Below, in pieces: positions 12,201 through 21,499 of a stretch of 64,000 nucleotides of DNA. The notes under the pieces were generated by a model. The model worked only from the letters and a program-made list of their open reading frames with translations, did not search any database and had not been told where the DNA came from. The stretch lies in the NCBI GenBank assembly GCA_017654935.2, contig CM065691.1:23017786-23081785 (forward strand), in the 5' to 3' direction. The DNA comes from Phymorhynchus buccinoides. Its lineage: Eukaryota; Mollusca; Gastropoda; Neogastropoda; Raphitomidae. Positions within the stretch are counted from its first letter, which is position 1, and every line of letters begins with the position of its first letter. The position numbers and the translations under genes were made by a program.

Positions 12201-15200
12201 TGCCCATATTTGTCCCGGAAAATAAGAACATTGGGTGCAGTGTTGTAAAAACGTGATTTTCCCGTGCCTGTTTCAATAGATTAAAAAATTGTTGAAAAAT
12301 TTGAAGTGCCGAAATTATGAAGCTTTTGAGTGGTGTACAGCTCTTCCTGTCTTTGTGCTTTCGAAAATCATGGTAAATTCCAGATTTGTAAGGTTTTTGT
12401 TCTAAAAAATCGAAAATTAGGCTAAGCATCTTTGGTTTAGCATTTTAGTGTGTGTATGTGTGTGTGCAATGGTTCTTATGCCTGCTAAGGTGTGCTGTGT
12501 GTGTGTGTATGCATTGTGTGTGTGTGTGCGTGTGCGCGCGCAATATGCACAGGCAACCTGACCGCAGTGGAGAAGGACAAATTCCTGGTGATGGCCATGG
12601 AGGTGACAGGGGACAGCTATGACACCTCCCTGTGGAAAACGGCCCCCAAGGACACCATTATGGAGCACAGGTACGCAATAGTTTTTTTTTTTTTTTTTTT
12701 TTTTTTTTGGCTGTCCCATCTTCTGGGCTGTATAGTGGCGTTGCTCCCACGCCGCTCGTTCCGAATCCCAATGCGCAGCTACACCCGGGTTTGTTCAAGT
12801 CGCAGAAACCGAGACCAGCAGTCCAAGGGGAGCGAATCTATGTTAGACCGTCAGGAGGCAACCAACCGAGGAGACACTGCACCTCTGCTGAGTCACTTCG
12901 GTGGAGTTCAGTGGAGCCTGTTCAGGACACCACCTACTAAGCCCCCTACTGACGACACTATTCTCTTAGTCGCGGAGCCAGCGTGAGTGAGGTCCTCCTC
13001 CGAGGGCGCCACCACGACCGTCCACCGACAGCTCCCCAGAACACACTGATCCCCATGACTTTGACCCGAACGCACCAAGGCATAGACTGGATTGGAAACC
13101 GAAACTGAGGTCACCATGAGAGCAGGGCATGCAAAGCCACATAATTTGATACATTTTTTAAGATTGATGGAAAATGAGGCCGATGATAACGATGATGATG
13201 ATGTATGGAGTTCCGTATCGGTCTGAGACGGTACGCAATAGTTCCTTCCTTAAAAAATAAAATAATAATAATAAAGGGGGGGAGGGGGGGGGGTGTGAAA
13301 AGGGAAAAAAAAAGAGAAAGGAGGGAAAAAATAGAAGAAAGGGTTGGAAGTGGTGGTGGGTTTCATGATGCGTGAGCAGGAGAGCGGATGAATGATTGGG
13401 TGTGGTGTGAGAGCTACATATTTTATGTTTCATACTTTTTTTTAATTTAATATTTTTATTTTACACAGTGGAAGACAAGTTTCCATGTGCGTTGTACAAT
13501 GCCAATGGACAATAAAGAAACTTATGACTGTGTAACCCAATCACATCCTTCCGCATAAATAAATGCCATATGTGATGTCATCATTGAGGACTTTCTTCTT
13601 TTTCATTGATCGCTCAAACAGGAACCCTAGTGGCCCGAACAAAAGAATTTTCAGTTTTCCTCGGGCAGTGAAGGGGTTAAAGACGATTAAGCTTTGTTTC
13701 TCAGTGTTCATTGTCGTTGCTGTTTCGTGAATTTCTGCAAGTTGGTTCAGTTTGTGGCCACTTGCAAGTTGCTCACATGCACGGCAGCGCATGAGTGTTT
13801 GTCAGAATGCTTTCAATGAGGGACAGTACTAATTTGCTTACAATATTTTAATCTTTTTTTTTTTGCTGTCCCATCTTCTGGGCCGTACAGTGGCGTTGCT
13901 CCCACGCCGCTCATTCCGAGTCCCAATTCACAGCCACACCTCCGCATGTTCTATCCTGATTTTTGTTTCCTGAAAACCATCTATTTGATGCAGACAGTGG
14001 GGTGTAATGTGTGGTGTGTTTAGGCTGAAGACCATCTATTTAATGCAGTGTAATGTGTGGTGTGTTTAGGCTGAAAACCATCTATTTAATGCAGTGTAAT
14101 GTGTGGTGTGTTTAGGCTGAAAACCATCTATTTAATGCAGTGTAATGTGTGGTGTGTTTAGGCTGAAAACCATCTATTTAATGCAGTGTAATGTGTGGTG
14201 TGTTTAGGCTGAAAACCATCTATTTAATGCAGTGTAATGTGTGGTGTGTTTAGGCTGAAAACCATCTATTTAATGCAGTGTAATGTGTGGTGTGTTTAGG
14301 CTGAAAACCATCTATTTAATGCAGACAGTGGAGTGTAATGTGTGGTGTGTTTAGGCTGAAAACCATCTATTTAATGCAGTAATGTGTGGTGTGTTTAGGC
14401 TGAAAACCATATATTTAATGCAGTGTAATGTGTGGTGTGTTTAGACTGAAAACCATCTATTTAATGCAGACAGTGCAGTGTAATGTGTGGTGTGTTTAGG
14501 CTGAAAACCATCTATTTAATGCAGTGTAATGTGTGGTGTGTTTAGGCTGAAAACCATCTATTTAATGTAGTGTAATGTGTGGTGTGTTTAGGCTGAAAAC
14601 CATCTATTTAATCAGGCATCAGAATAGTCTGAAGTCCAATCCTCTGAAAACCGCGGTAAAAGGGACATCAAGGCCCTAGACTGAAGAGGGACAACACTGA
14701 AATGAGTTCCCAACATGACCAAAAAGGCTTAATATAGTGATAACTCACTTTAAAATGCTATTTAACACAAAGGACACTCAGTAAAAAGGCAAAACCTCTG
14801 ACAAGAGAAGCCAATCCTCTGTGAGAAATTCTTAATCCTCTGAAACTCTGACAATTCTGATGCCTGATTTAATGCTGACCGTGGAGTGTAATGTGTGGTG
14901 TGTTTAGGCTGCGCTGTGTGGCCCCAGGCCACGTGGACTTCAATGTCAACGTGCCGATGCCGATGGGCAAGGGGGTGACCGAAGTGGCCAACCAGGCCAA
15001 GAGCTTCATCACCTCCCAGTTTGAGAGCCAGGTAAGAGAGTCAGAGAATGAGCGAATAAACGACATTTTATCCTTTAGGGTAATGGATGAGCATGAACTC
15101 ACTCGGCACTGGCCCGGTTGCTTCCCCTTACAACCATTCATAACGGGGCCATTCAACTAGGTTTGAAAACGCATCACCACAAAAAAAAGCTGTGTGAAGT

Positions 15201-18200
15201 TATGGGCCGATATTTTCAGAGAAAAGATGACCAACACCATGTACTAAACGATTGTAAAATATCAGATCGCATACCTTTGCCGTTTGTCTCATATTGATGA
15301 AAACAGCTAACGCATAGAAAGAAGATAAATTCCACATTACGACCTCTGACCCCTGCCTACAGCCAAAAGCGAGATCCTTGATGGCGCATGGGTCCTGTAA
15401 AGTGCAGGTGTAGATCAGACTTTATAGTTTCAGGGGTGTTTGTTAGCGCAAGGTTAGTGGATCAGAAACTGCTGCCGCACGGCTACTTGATTTAACGTTT
15501 TCACGCTCTACTTTTAAAATAGTTTGGCATGCAATGAAAATGATGTTGGCCTTATTGCATTTGCATGCCTGTCACCGTCATGTATTGTTGTTGGTACTTT
15601 TGCATCTCTGTCTACAGCCTCCAATACAAATAACTGGTGACCCTGTAAGAATTCTGTTCAATTTGCATTGTTCCTGATTCGCTCCTTTTTTTGTCATGTT
15701 TCGTTTTTTGTTTTTTTTGTCATGTTTCGTTTTTTGGTTTTTTTGGTGTAGAAAGTTTATGCAGTAACTGACTCTGGAGATTTCCATTCCGTTTTTGTTG
15801 TTTTGCTTTTTTTTCTTCTTCTTCTTCTTCGATCGCTCAGACAGTTTCCTGTCAATTATGAGCGCAGATGCGTCATGCTGCCGTTATGCGCCTAACTAAG
15901 AAACAGTTAGGCCCAGCAAGTCTGACTTCGGCTGGGGGAAATGTTTTTGAAAGTGTTTCGTGAAAAAAGGCAGGAGAATGGACCGGTAAGGCAGAAAGAT
16001 AGTAGAAGACAGTAAGCAAAGGGAAAAGGCAGAGTCAAAGAGAATGACAGATTAGAGGAAGTTACAAGTACAGAACTTCCAGAAGGTGGGGGAACTATTT
16101 AGACAAAAGACCCCATGGGGGGGGAATTACAAACCATGAAAACAAAATGTTGCTGCTTGAACTGTTGGGTTTTTGCTGTTGTTGTTTCTGTGAACTGTTG
16201 TTAAATGTTACACAAGGATAACAAAAATCACACCCTAGTCCTAATACTGTAACCTACTGATTTTTCATTGAAAGGCCCAGGTCTGGGATTAAGTCAGTTC
16301 TCTTTGAAAGCGTTGACAAATTAACCCTTTCACAGCCAATGTCGCATTTATGCACCACAATGGTTTAACACCCATGTAATTAAAAGGCATCAAATCAGGG
16401 CCTGTTATCCGAAGACTCTATTTTTTTAATTTTGGGAGGCAAGGAATGAAGGATAGGCCTAATGTTAGACATGTCACAGAGGAATTCCCAATATTGCAGA
16501 TCATTTTTTTTCTCCTCCCAGTTAGGTTTAATGGTATTTTTTGGCTTAAAAAAATGGCTGGCGGCGAAAGGGTTAAAGGAAAATAGTCTGTGTTGGAAAA
16601 GAACTTGCCATAACAGTGTCTGAATATTCAGTGATATTATAATCCTAGACAAAGAAATCGTTGGAGGCAGAACATTTTTTTGTTACCTCTTTCTCAAAGT
16701 TACATTATCGCTACATTATACAGTCAGTGGGAAAACATGCTTTTGACATGTTTATGGCCTGTTAATGTAAAGACAATCTCTGCCTAACACTGAATATATG
16801 CTAATTGCACAATGGCTAGGGCTGTTACCAGTATCGCTAGTATCCTGAATGAATATAATTATGCTCCCCTTGAGCAAGTGAGTTTGGTTTGTTCAAATTG
16901 GTGAGCAGATGGAGCTTGGTTTACCAGTCGGACAACTACATGATTTCTGTATCATTCTGAAGCAGTGGAAAGTTTGCTTGAAGGGTTGTCAACTGGGATG
17001 CATGGTTGTCAACTGGGATGCATGGTTGTCAACTGGGATGCATCGGGTGCAAAGTTATCTAGCATTTTTGGTGTGTTTTTGTTGGTGGTTTTAAAGAAAC
17101 GTTTATTGGCAAGTTTGGTGACTTGTTTTTACTTTTATTATTGATTTTATTTGTTTTTATTATTGTTGATAGATAAATTACATTTGATACAGCAGTGTTG
17201 GGTTGGTGGGTGCACTGCTAAAGTAATATATTTTGAATCGCTTAGGGCTTTTAGAATAAGCGCTATAGAAATTATCTTTATAAATAAATCGCATTTTTAC
17301 TGCTTCCTTTATATTTGACTGTCAGTAATTTTACTTCAAAATGGTTTGTTTTGTTATACTATTGTGGTCTGTATTATCATTGTGCCTTGGATCATACAGA
17401 AAGGTAGCGAAGAGAGGAAAGAATGTTTAAAATAATTCATTCTTGAGTGTTGTATCTGAATGTTTACTCTTGCGTTTGTTCTTAATTTTAACCTAACAAA
17501 CTGGTGTTGTTATATTTTCAATAAAGCTCTGCAGAAAACCAACACATCATTTATTCATCTTCAGGGTTCCCAGGGCTTTCAGCTATCCCCAAGTAAGGAC
17601 CTTGTAAGGACCTGTAGGCCTAAGGATAATCTGTATCTTTTAGCCAACGATCTTGAAAGGAATACTTTCCCAGCATTGTGAACAATGTCTAAGCAGATGA
17701 AAAAACTATGGCTGACACAGATATACGTGTTTTCTCGCAAAATGACACCAGGATAAAGAACGAGTTTTCAGTCCAATTTCTCTTGACAACTCGTGGTGCA
17801 TCATTTGTCTGCTAAGCGGTCAGTTGAAACGGGAAGGTGGGGGAGGGGGGTAAGGTAGAGTAGGTGCTGAGTGATGTTTCTCAAGTGTAAAAGTGCTGCT
17901 TCTGCAATCTATTTTGAGCATGGTCTTGCTGCTCAGGGCATTTTTTTGCAGCTGTCAGGACTTGTAAGGACCTTGAAGTGAATGTAAGCACTTGTAAGGC
18001 CTTACTTGGAGATTTCAATTGGTAAAGACTTATAAGGACTGGTAAGGCCCCTCTGAACCCTACAGATGCATGGCAAGCAACAGGACTAAAACCCCAAAAA
18101 AATTTCCAGTTCACACAAAACGACAAAATGTTCATGGTTACTGTCTAGGGCGACTAGATAGTAAACACTGTGCATACAGATTACAGTTCAACATCGATTC

Positions 18201-18952
18201 GAGCTGGCCATTCTGTAGTCTCAACATGTGCGTTTTGTTCGGGTTAATCCCTTTTCTAGATTTTAAATGGATGTGATTTTTGTTTTGTTTCAAGGGGATA
18301 ATAGTCAGGCTAAAGTTTCTTGTAATCTCCAAAGCTTACATTTATCAGGGATGGGAATGATACGCCCATAGGCTTATTTACTCCCCAGTAAGGTTGGTAT
18401 TACTCCCCCAAAGGACCTGTACACTCCTCTAATGTCAGTGAACAAAGTATGGTTTGTTAGCTTTTTTTTTCAGTTGAAAGACGTTCTTCTAGAACACACA
18501 CATGGACAGTTACGAGGACATGACTTATAACTTGTTTTAATGTACCTTTTTTTTGCATTATTAATTTACTTTTTACCAATTTATCTCACAGGAGAGGCCT
18601 TAAAATGGCTCTTTAAAACACCAAAAATCCATTTTATGCTGGGGGGGCTTCACTCCCCTGGGCCCGCCACCAGGGCATTGTACTCCCCAAGCAATTTGGC
18701 CAATTCCCCCCATGCCTGATTTATGAACAGTGTGTAAATGCTGTAGCTGTGTGCTTTCAGATGGAGATGTTGATAGAGAGCAACCGCCAGCTGCAGCGGC
18801 GCATGGGCTGGCTCATCGTCTCCCAGATCGTCTTCTTCTGTCTCACCCTCCTTTTCTTTGCCGCTTTCTTCTGCCTGGGGGAGGACCTCTTCTCCTCCTA
18901 CCTCTTCCCTTTCGGCTATTGCGTCTCTTCCTCTTGGCGTCGGGGATGCTGA
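1149..18952 (+). CDS. MOSPD2: MOSPD2 (motile sperm domain-containing protein 2), 3' part, 11 coding exons
   Basis: The exons join to 2 nt plus 419 codons (418 residues plus stop), with every splice phase agreeing. Exons: 1149-1303, 3395-3455, 4840-4878, 6002-6126, 6799-6882, 9660-9731, 10565-10756, 11326-11422, 12553-12670, 14908-15031, 18761-18952. Domain order is the C-terminal half of a CRAL-TRIO lipid-binding domain (VVVLFDMTEAG, YEMPWIFN, WKVIKTWLS, HMGGT), a Ser/Asp-rich linker, an MSP domain (LLTISPADELTF, TTAPEKYRVRP, DKFLVMAME, IMEHRLRC) and a C-terminal membrane helix (WLIVSQIVFFCLTLLFFAAF). This order is diagnostic of MOSPD2. From established knowledge, the family is a tail-anchored ER protein whose MSP domain binds FFAT motifs at organelle contact sites. 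The first exons lie left of the window. Oddities: two splice acceptors are tandemly duplicated, one donor is duplicated by a retroposon, and the residues that follow HMGGT in vertebrates, as I recall them, were not found. Confidence 0.92.
1314..1567. mobile_element. TTAA MITE family A, copy 1
   Basis: TTAACCCTTTCAACGCC at the left and GGCGGCGAAAGGGTTAA at the right. Inverted termini starting CCC next to TTAA are the piggyBac pattern. It lies 10 nt after an exon donor. Confidence 0.85.
2219..2465. mobile_element. TTAA MITE family A, copy 2
   Basis: TTAACCCTTTCACCGCCA ... TGGCGGTGAAAGGGTTAA, 247 bp, internally similar to the copies at 1314, 7259 and 16321. Confidence 0.88.
2484..3338. mobile_element. 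TTAA MITE family E, interrupted by a retroposon
   Basis: Begins TTAACTATTCTAGCGC and ends CTAGAAGAGTTAG. It matches the intact copy at 57620-57865 at both ends. The extra internal block at about 2853-3165 is a (GAA)n-tailed retroposon. Confidence 0.7.
2850..3165 (-). mobile_element. (GAA)n-tailed short retroposon
   Basis: Shares GAGCGCAGATGCGTCATGCT and later blocks with copies at 15800, 29768 and 40278 (minus) and 25047 (plus). No clear RNA polymerase III boxes were seen. It lies inside a MITE. Confidence 0.7.
3395..3455 (+). CDS. MOSPD2: MOSPD2 exon (CRAL-TRIO part 2)
   Basis: CTGTGCAG precedes the exon and GTAAGT follows it. It reads DMDFIRFTLTCFKLYYPTYL and ends with one extra nucleotide (phase 1). 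The FxxxYYPxxL pattern is a CRAL-TRIO signature. It joins in phase with the 39-nt exon at 4840. Confidence 0.9.
3563..3752. mobile_element. MITE with GGCCGTGTACACAC termini
   Basis: GGCCGTGTACACACATAAGC ... ATGTGAACCCGGCC, flanked by TAA on both sides. A 3-bp TAA duplication suggests a Harbinger-type origin (inference). Related copies at 29386 and 42418. Confidence 0.75.
4782..4867 (+). repeat. 43-bp tandem duplication across an exon acceptor
   Basis: Copies 4782-4824 and 4825-4867 differ at one base (TTTTAG versus TTTCAG). Each holds a pyrimidine tract, an AG and the first 28 nt of the microexon. Confidence 0.95.
4840..4878 (+). CDS. MOSPD2: MOSPD2 39-nt microexon
   Basis: It encodes EKLLIYEMPWIFN across both split codons (phase 1 to phase 1). 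The acceptor is CTGTTTCAG and the donor GTATGT. It supplies the hydrophobic strand and MPW motif expected between YYPTYL and AWKVIKTWL. A 43-bp tandem duplication copies its acceptor and first 28 nt immediately upstream. Confidence 0.85.
5431..5645. mobile_element. TTAA MITE family B
   Basis: TTAACCCCTTCCCTGTC ... GGCAGTGAAGGGGTTAA, about 215 bp. Related to 28544-28749. A one-sided copy ends at 13680. Confidence 0.82.
6002..6126 (+). CDS. MOSPD2: MOSPD2 exon (CRAL-TRIO end)
   Basis: The acceptor is TTCCCACAG and the donor GTGAGT. The exon starts with 2 nt completing Ala, then WKVIKTWLSAEAISKIKF and later DQLFEHMGGT, the terminal CRAL-TRIO motif. It ends in phase 0. A GA-rich simple repeat follows the donor. 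Confidence 0.92.
6799..6882 (+). CDS. MOSPD2: MOSPD2 exon (acidic/Ser linker)
   Basis: TTTCTTTCAG precedes and GTGTGT follows. Its 28 codons, phase 0 at both ends, read CNIESADFYPQLSEEG and SDPSDKRK. This is a poorly conserved linker, called from its strong acceptor, phase fit and position. Confidence 0.7.
6960..7072 (+). mobile_element. LINE/SINE 3' tail fragment
   Basis: AATGTAAAGCACACTGAGAT, then GAGCGCTATATAAATT and an (ATT)n tail. This resembles the 3' end of CR1/L2-type elements. Confidence 0.5.
7259..7502. mobile_element. TTAA MITE family A, copy 3
   Basis: TTAACCCTTTCACCGCCA at the left; GGCTGGCGGCGAAAGCGTTG at the right, with a decayed right TTAA. Confidence 0.82.
7987..8599. mobile_element. 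Inverted-repeat element GACCCAGCACC, with nested MITE
   Basis: Starts GACCCAGCACCGCAAAAGGG and ends TGGTGCTGGGTC. A second, uninterrupted copy is at 31269-31682. The difference is the TTAA MITE at 8139-8368. Confidence 0.8.
8139..8368. mobile_element. TTAA MITE family A, copy 4 (nested)
   Basis: TTAACCCTTTCACCGCCA ... TGGCGGTGAAAGGGTTAA, in the orientation opposite to copies 1-3, inside the GACCCAGCACC element. Confidence 0.87.
9350..9632. repeat. 61-bp tandem array abutting a MOSPD2 acceptor
   Basis: AGATAAAAAGGTACAGCT recurs at 9351, 9451, 9512 and 9573. The first interval carries a 41-bp insertion identical to 8680-8720. The array ends just before the pyrimidine tract of the exon at 9660. 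Confidence 0.9.
9660..9731 (+). CDS. MOSPD2: MOSPD2 exon (Ser/Asn linker)
   Basis: CTCCTTTTCAG precedes and GTGAGT follows. Its 24 codons, phase 0 at both ends, read NQVTFTDSTDSHSSRQSQ. It is low-complexity linker, supported by splice sites and phase. A 61-bp tandem array ends about 28 nt upstream. Confidence 0.7.
10032..10367. mobile_element. TA-flanked CAGTGGAACCTCCC MITE (two interleaved copies)
   Basis: Flanked by TA, with CAGTGGAACCTCCCTTATAA at the left and its inverse at the right, and internal copies of both ends. The TA target and CAGTG start suggest Tc1/mariner (pogo/Tigger-like) origin. Confidence 0.8.
10565..10756 (+). CDS. MOSPD2: MOSPD2 exon (MSP domain start)
   Basis: TTTTTCCAG precedes and GTCAGC follows; 64 codons, phase 0. 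After a Ser/Arg-rich stretch it encodes LLTISPADELTF and DVITLTNTLMYSIAFK, the first strands of a major-sperm-protein (VAP-like) fold. Confidence 0.92.
10877..11266. mobile_element. Inverted-repeat element (empty-site copy)
   Basis: Ends read ATTGTCGTTGAAATTC and GAAATTCACCGACGATAT. Its inverse is at 41012-41897, which carries an extra TTAA element. This copy keeps the unfilled TTGATTAACTATGATG site near 10971. Confidence 0.78.
11326..11422 (+). CDS. MOSPD2: MOSPD2 exon (MSP core)
   Basis: GTGATGCAG precedes and GTGGGT follows. It encodes VKTTAPEKYRVRPSTGVVKP. The KTTAPxxYxVRP pattern is the FFAT-contact face of MSP domains. It ends in phase 1. Confidence 0.95.
11492..11909 (+). mobile_element. 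tRNA-derived SINE, full-length copy
   Basis: The head is tRNA-like, with box A near GGCAGAATTGGTAAAGACA and box B GGGTTCGAATCCC at 11562-11574. A ~300-bp body and tail ACCAAATACCAAAATA follow. Copies: 33398-33661 (plus, internal deletion) and body fragments at 26685 and 31760. It is a mobile element, not a working tRNA gene. Confidence 0.88.
11910..12050. mobile_element. Broken CAGTGGAACCTCCC MITE
   Basis: Fragments match the TA-flanked family: TTAATACTTACAAAG at the left and GGAGGTTCCACTGTA at about 12030. Confidence 0.55.
12553..12670 (+). CDS. MOSPD2: MOSPD2 exon (MSP end)
   Basis: ATGCACAG precedes and GTACGC follows. It encodes GNLTAVEKDKFLVMAMEV and KDTIMEHR, ending in phase 2. The donor lies inside a 14-bp target-site duplication made by a retroposon that begins at 12684. 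Confidence 0.92.
12684..13229 (-). mobile_element. Poly(A)-tailed retroposon at a MOSPD2 donor
   Basis: Flanked by 14-bp direct repeats GGTACGCAATAGTT at 12670-12683 and 13230-13243. A T run of about 22 starts the insert, so the poly(A) tail lies on the minus strand. Related 3' fragments are at 13844-13945 and 57866-57990. No coding frame supported. Confidence 0.9.
13844..13945 (-). mobile_element. Fragment of the same poly(A) retroposon
   Basis: A T run followed by GCTGTCCCATCTTCTGGGCC and CTCCCACGCCGCTCATTCCG, matching the 3' end of the insert at 12684. Confidence 0.8.
13990..14907 (+). repeat. 46-bp minisatellite made from a splice acceptor
   Basis: The unit contains AATGTGTGGTGTGTTTAG, the same 18 bases that form the real acceptor ending at 14907. 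Thirteen units lie at 13990-14611. A MITE interrupts at 14612-14876, and the real acceptor is unit 14. Confidence 0.95.
14612..14876. mobile_element. CAGGCATCAGAAT MITE inside the minisatellite
   Basis: Starts CAGGCATCAGAAT and ends ATTCTGATGCCTG, flanked by ATTTAAT on both sides. A second copy lies at 53765-54020. Confidence 0.88.
14908..15031 (+). CDS. MOSPD2: MOSPD2 exon (post-MSP)
   Basis: TGTGTTTAG precedes and GTAAGA follows. It completes MEHR-LRC and encodes FNVNVPMPMGKGVTEVANQA then FITSQFESQ, phase 0 end. Its acceptor is itself the last unit of a 46-bp minisatellite. Confidence 0.9.
15800..16128 (-). mobile_element. (GAA)n-tailed short retroposon
   Basis: A CTTCTTCTTCTT run at the left is the minus-strand GAA tail. 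The body shares GAGCGCAGATGCGTCATGCT with the other copies. Confidence 0.78.
16321..16576. mobile_element. TTAA MITE family A, copy 5
   Basis: TTAACCCTTTCACAGCCA ... TGGCGGCGAAAGGGTTAA, 256 bp. Confidence 0.87.
16984..17043. repeat. Three 20-bp tandem repeats
   Basis: GGTTGTCAACTGGGATGCAT occurs three times in a row without change, inside the last MOSPD2 intron. Confidence 0.95.
17190..17290 (+). mobile_element. L2-type 3' tail fragment
   Basis: CGCTTAGGGCTTTTAGAATA then AGCGCTATAGAAATT, similar to the 3' end of the LINE ending at 48296. Confidence 0.5.
17562..18061. mobile_element. CAGGGTTCC-type inverted-repeat element
   Basis: Starts CAGGGTTCCCAGGGC and ends CTCTGAACCCT, with internal TAAGGACC-like repeats. 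Related in design to 45490-45976 and 54709-55343. Confidence 0.55.
18347..18717. mobile_element. CAGGGATGGGAAT MITE
   Basis: CAGGGATGGGAATGATAC at the left and CCAATTCCCCCCATGCCTG at the right. The 6-bp ATTTAT flanks both ends. It lies just before the last MOSPD2 acceptor. A 6-bp duplication suggests an IS3EU-like origin (tentative). Confidence 0.68.
18761..18952 (+). CDS. MOSPD2: MOSPD2 last coding exon (tail anchor)
   Basis: GTGCTTTCAG precedes. It reads MEMLIESNRQLQRRMGWLIV, then a hydrophobic helix of about 22 residues, a 20-odd-residue tail and stop TGA at 18950. The helix near the C terminus fits ER tail anchoring. The GC-rich exon stands out from its AT-rich flanks. Confidence 0.9.
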   Translation: MEMLIESNRQLQRRMGWLIVSQIVFFCLTLLFFAAFFCLGEDLFSSYLFPFGYCVSSSWRRGC

Positions 18953-21490
18953 CCCTGGTGCTGGGGTGTTTAGCTTGGGGGGAGGGGAACAGTGGGACCA
19001 GTGTTCGGTTGTGAAGTTGCGTCGGAAGAAAGCCTGCAGCACCCAGCTGCGTCACGATTTTCGTTGCTCAGACCCGAACAAATTTCTGATGTAGACTGTT
19101 GTCGTCGTCGTCAGGTTTTGTTCAAAATAGTGCCTAAAAGAGAGTTGTTGATTAGATTAGCTCAGAGTGAATAAATAGCGTAATGGGGACACTGCGTTCT
19201 TCACAAGATGGAGACAACGTATGACGTGACTATGACTATCACTGTGGGTTGGGATATTCACTGTTGGGTTAGGGTCGTGCTTGTCTTTGTGTTGATGATA
19301 GAGATTAGTAAAGAAGTACTTTTTAGTTCATTTATGATGAATACTTTACTGGTGCAAGTACAGTGTCCCTTTTACGTTATTTCTCGTCTGACATGCAGGG
19401 TTTGTCTTGTATCAGTTGTCCTGAACGTTTTGATTTCTGTCTCATGCCAATTGATTCTTTTCAATCAGGATTTTAAAGACTCCAAGTGAAAGTCATTGAG
19501 ACCTAGATAAATGATAATGCATGTTTTTGTGATTGTTATTGTGAAATGTTATTGAGGACGTTTGCGACTGACCAACATACACATGTTACCTGTAGACCAA
19601 TACACCAAAATCAGATGCTCACAAGTTTTAAATCAAGATGTGTCAGATTTGATTCAGAAGTGTACATTTTTCATTTTTTGTACTTATTCATGCACTGATA
19701 GCTAAAGTTTGTTCTCTTGTAACAAATCAACAAATAGATGTAACAAGCTATCATCTAAAAAAATATTCCTGTAAAGGTGTCAAGAAAGACAGACAACAAC
19801 AAAATCATGACAAAGAACGAAAAGATTGATAGAAAGAGCCTAGAGGTCAGATCAATTGGGAAATTGAATGAGCGCTTCTGGCCTTCAAACAGATCACTCT
19901 CTTGAATTAGCCCTTTGTAAAATAAAGGGCAAATTTTGATTATACATAATGTATTTTTGCCGTGCACTTAGAGAGAGAGAGCGACACAGAGAGAAGAAGA
20001 GGGCGTGTTTCGCGTTGCTAAGAAACGCCTCTAAATGGAACGCCACCTGGTGTGAAAGACCTGGGGCTATATAACTCCATTGAAACAATAATATGATATA
20101 ATTTGAAAAAAAAATTAGATTCTAAAAAGTCCATCTGTGAGTAGTAGTTGCTATAGAGATCGAATCAAACAATATTGGTGTACCTCTGTTACGAAATTTC
20201 TTGTTGCCATGACCGTTACGAAAACTAGATCTCTTGTGATATATTTGTACAGAGGGAAGATGTCTACTTAATTCCAAAAGAATAGTTTTCTTTATATTAC
20301 TATGAAATGTAAGTGCCCAGTGTATATGACATAACATGAACGACAGACGACTTTCATGAGAGTGCATGTGTGCTGATCGTATGTAAATATATGCCTTTTG
20401 ATTGTGATTATACCTTCTTTTTTTTTTTTTAGAGGAATATATACTGATGATGTATATGACATATTTTGGCAATAAAATATTCTTATTGCTTGTCTTAATT
20501 TGATTTGATTTCTTCTTTTTTTTCTGTGAAAGAAATGGTTACTGTGCATTCTTGTGTTGTACATCACATGTGAGCTAAATGTGATTTTGTGTTTACAAAA
20601 AGTTTAATTTCTATTCATTTCTGTTCCAGTAAATCCTTTTGTAGAATTTAGACAGTAGGTTTATGAATTTTATGGAGAAACAAAAGTTGTGATGTAAATT
20701 TTACTTATGTGAAATTGGTTCCATACTGATTATTGTTCTTTCCATTATTATTATTATAGCTCTCCATAAGTGCTTTCATGAGTATTATGCATGTATCAAC
20801 TTTTATGAATACCCACTAAATTGTCTGCATTTTGGTTTCTGTCTGTGTGTATACTTGTATTTTCTCTCAACTCATCCTCTTGTGTTCCCTATGAGTACAA
20901 AAGGAACAATACAATATTTTGTCAGCGCTTATCCGACCATCATTCTGAGGTGAAACACAGATTTCATAAGTGCTCTAGAATTCAAAATGGGGCTATAGAC
21001 CCCATTTTTTGTCGACTGAACCACTCGTGTTGAACCAACCAGTTTTGACGAACCTAACCACTTGTCGACACCTTGAAAACTACTTGTGTTGCCTTTTGCC
21101 GGACCAATAACATGAGCAGACAAAACAATACCGGTCAGACTTCGTTTGGCCGGTGAAAATGCACATAACAATCAGCAACAACTGCTGTGACTACTACTAC
21201 TACTACTACTACTACTTATTGACATAAGTGGTTGATTCATAAGAGCAGTTTCAAATGTGTCGACAAAAATGATTAAGTACAACAAAAAGTGGTTCAAAAG
21301 GATCAATAAAAGTGACGGGTCAACAACAATGGTTGAGTCCACAAAAATGGGCTCTGTATGGGGTGCTTCGGTTTGCAGCATGAAGCAATGGAAGAGACTC
21401 TGAGAGGCATGGAAAATTGAAGATAGTACTGAAATATTTGTGCTAAAAACATACATGTGATAAATAACTACTTATCCATTTTTGTTGTCT
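18953..21490. other. MOSPD2 3' flank, no gene seen
   Basis: AT-rich sequence after the stop. It holds candidate poly(A) signals, an (ACT)n run at 21195-21215 and no convincing coding exon on either strand. The 3' UTR probably occupies the left part. Confidence 0.6.
20471..20476 (+). promoter_or_regulatory. Candidate MOSPD2 polyadenylation signal
   Basis: AATAAA lies about 1.5 kb after the stop codon. An earlier AATAAA at about 19170 is an alternative. No transcript evidence can be read from DNA, so this is a weak call. Confidence 0.25.
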
Positions 21491-21499
21491 GTTTTTGTC

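Noticed and set aside
13990..14620. CRISPR array (regular ~46-bp spacing)
   Set aside because: The whole unit is conserved with no variable spacers, in an intron of an animal gene.
18650..19055. Minus-strand frames opposite the last MOSPD2 exon
   Set aside because: They are shadows of GC-rich coding sequence on the plus strand. The plus frame has the acceptor, phase fit and membrane helix.
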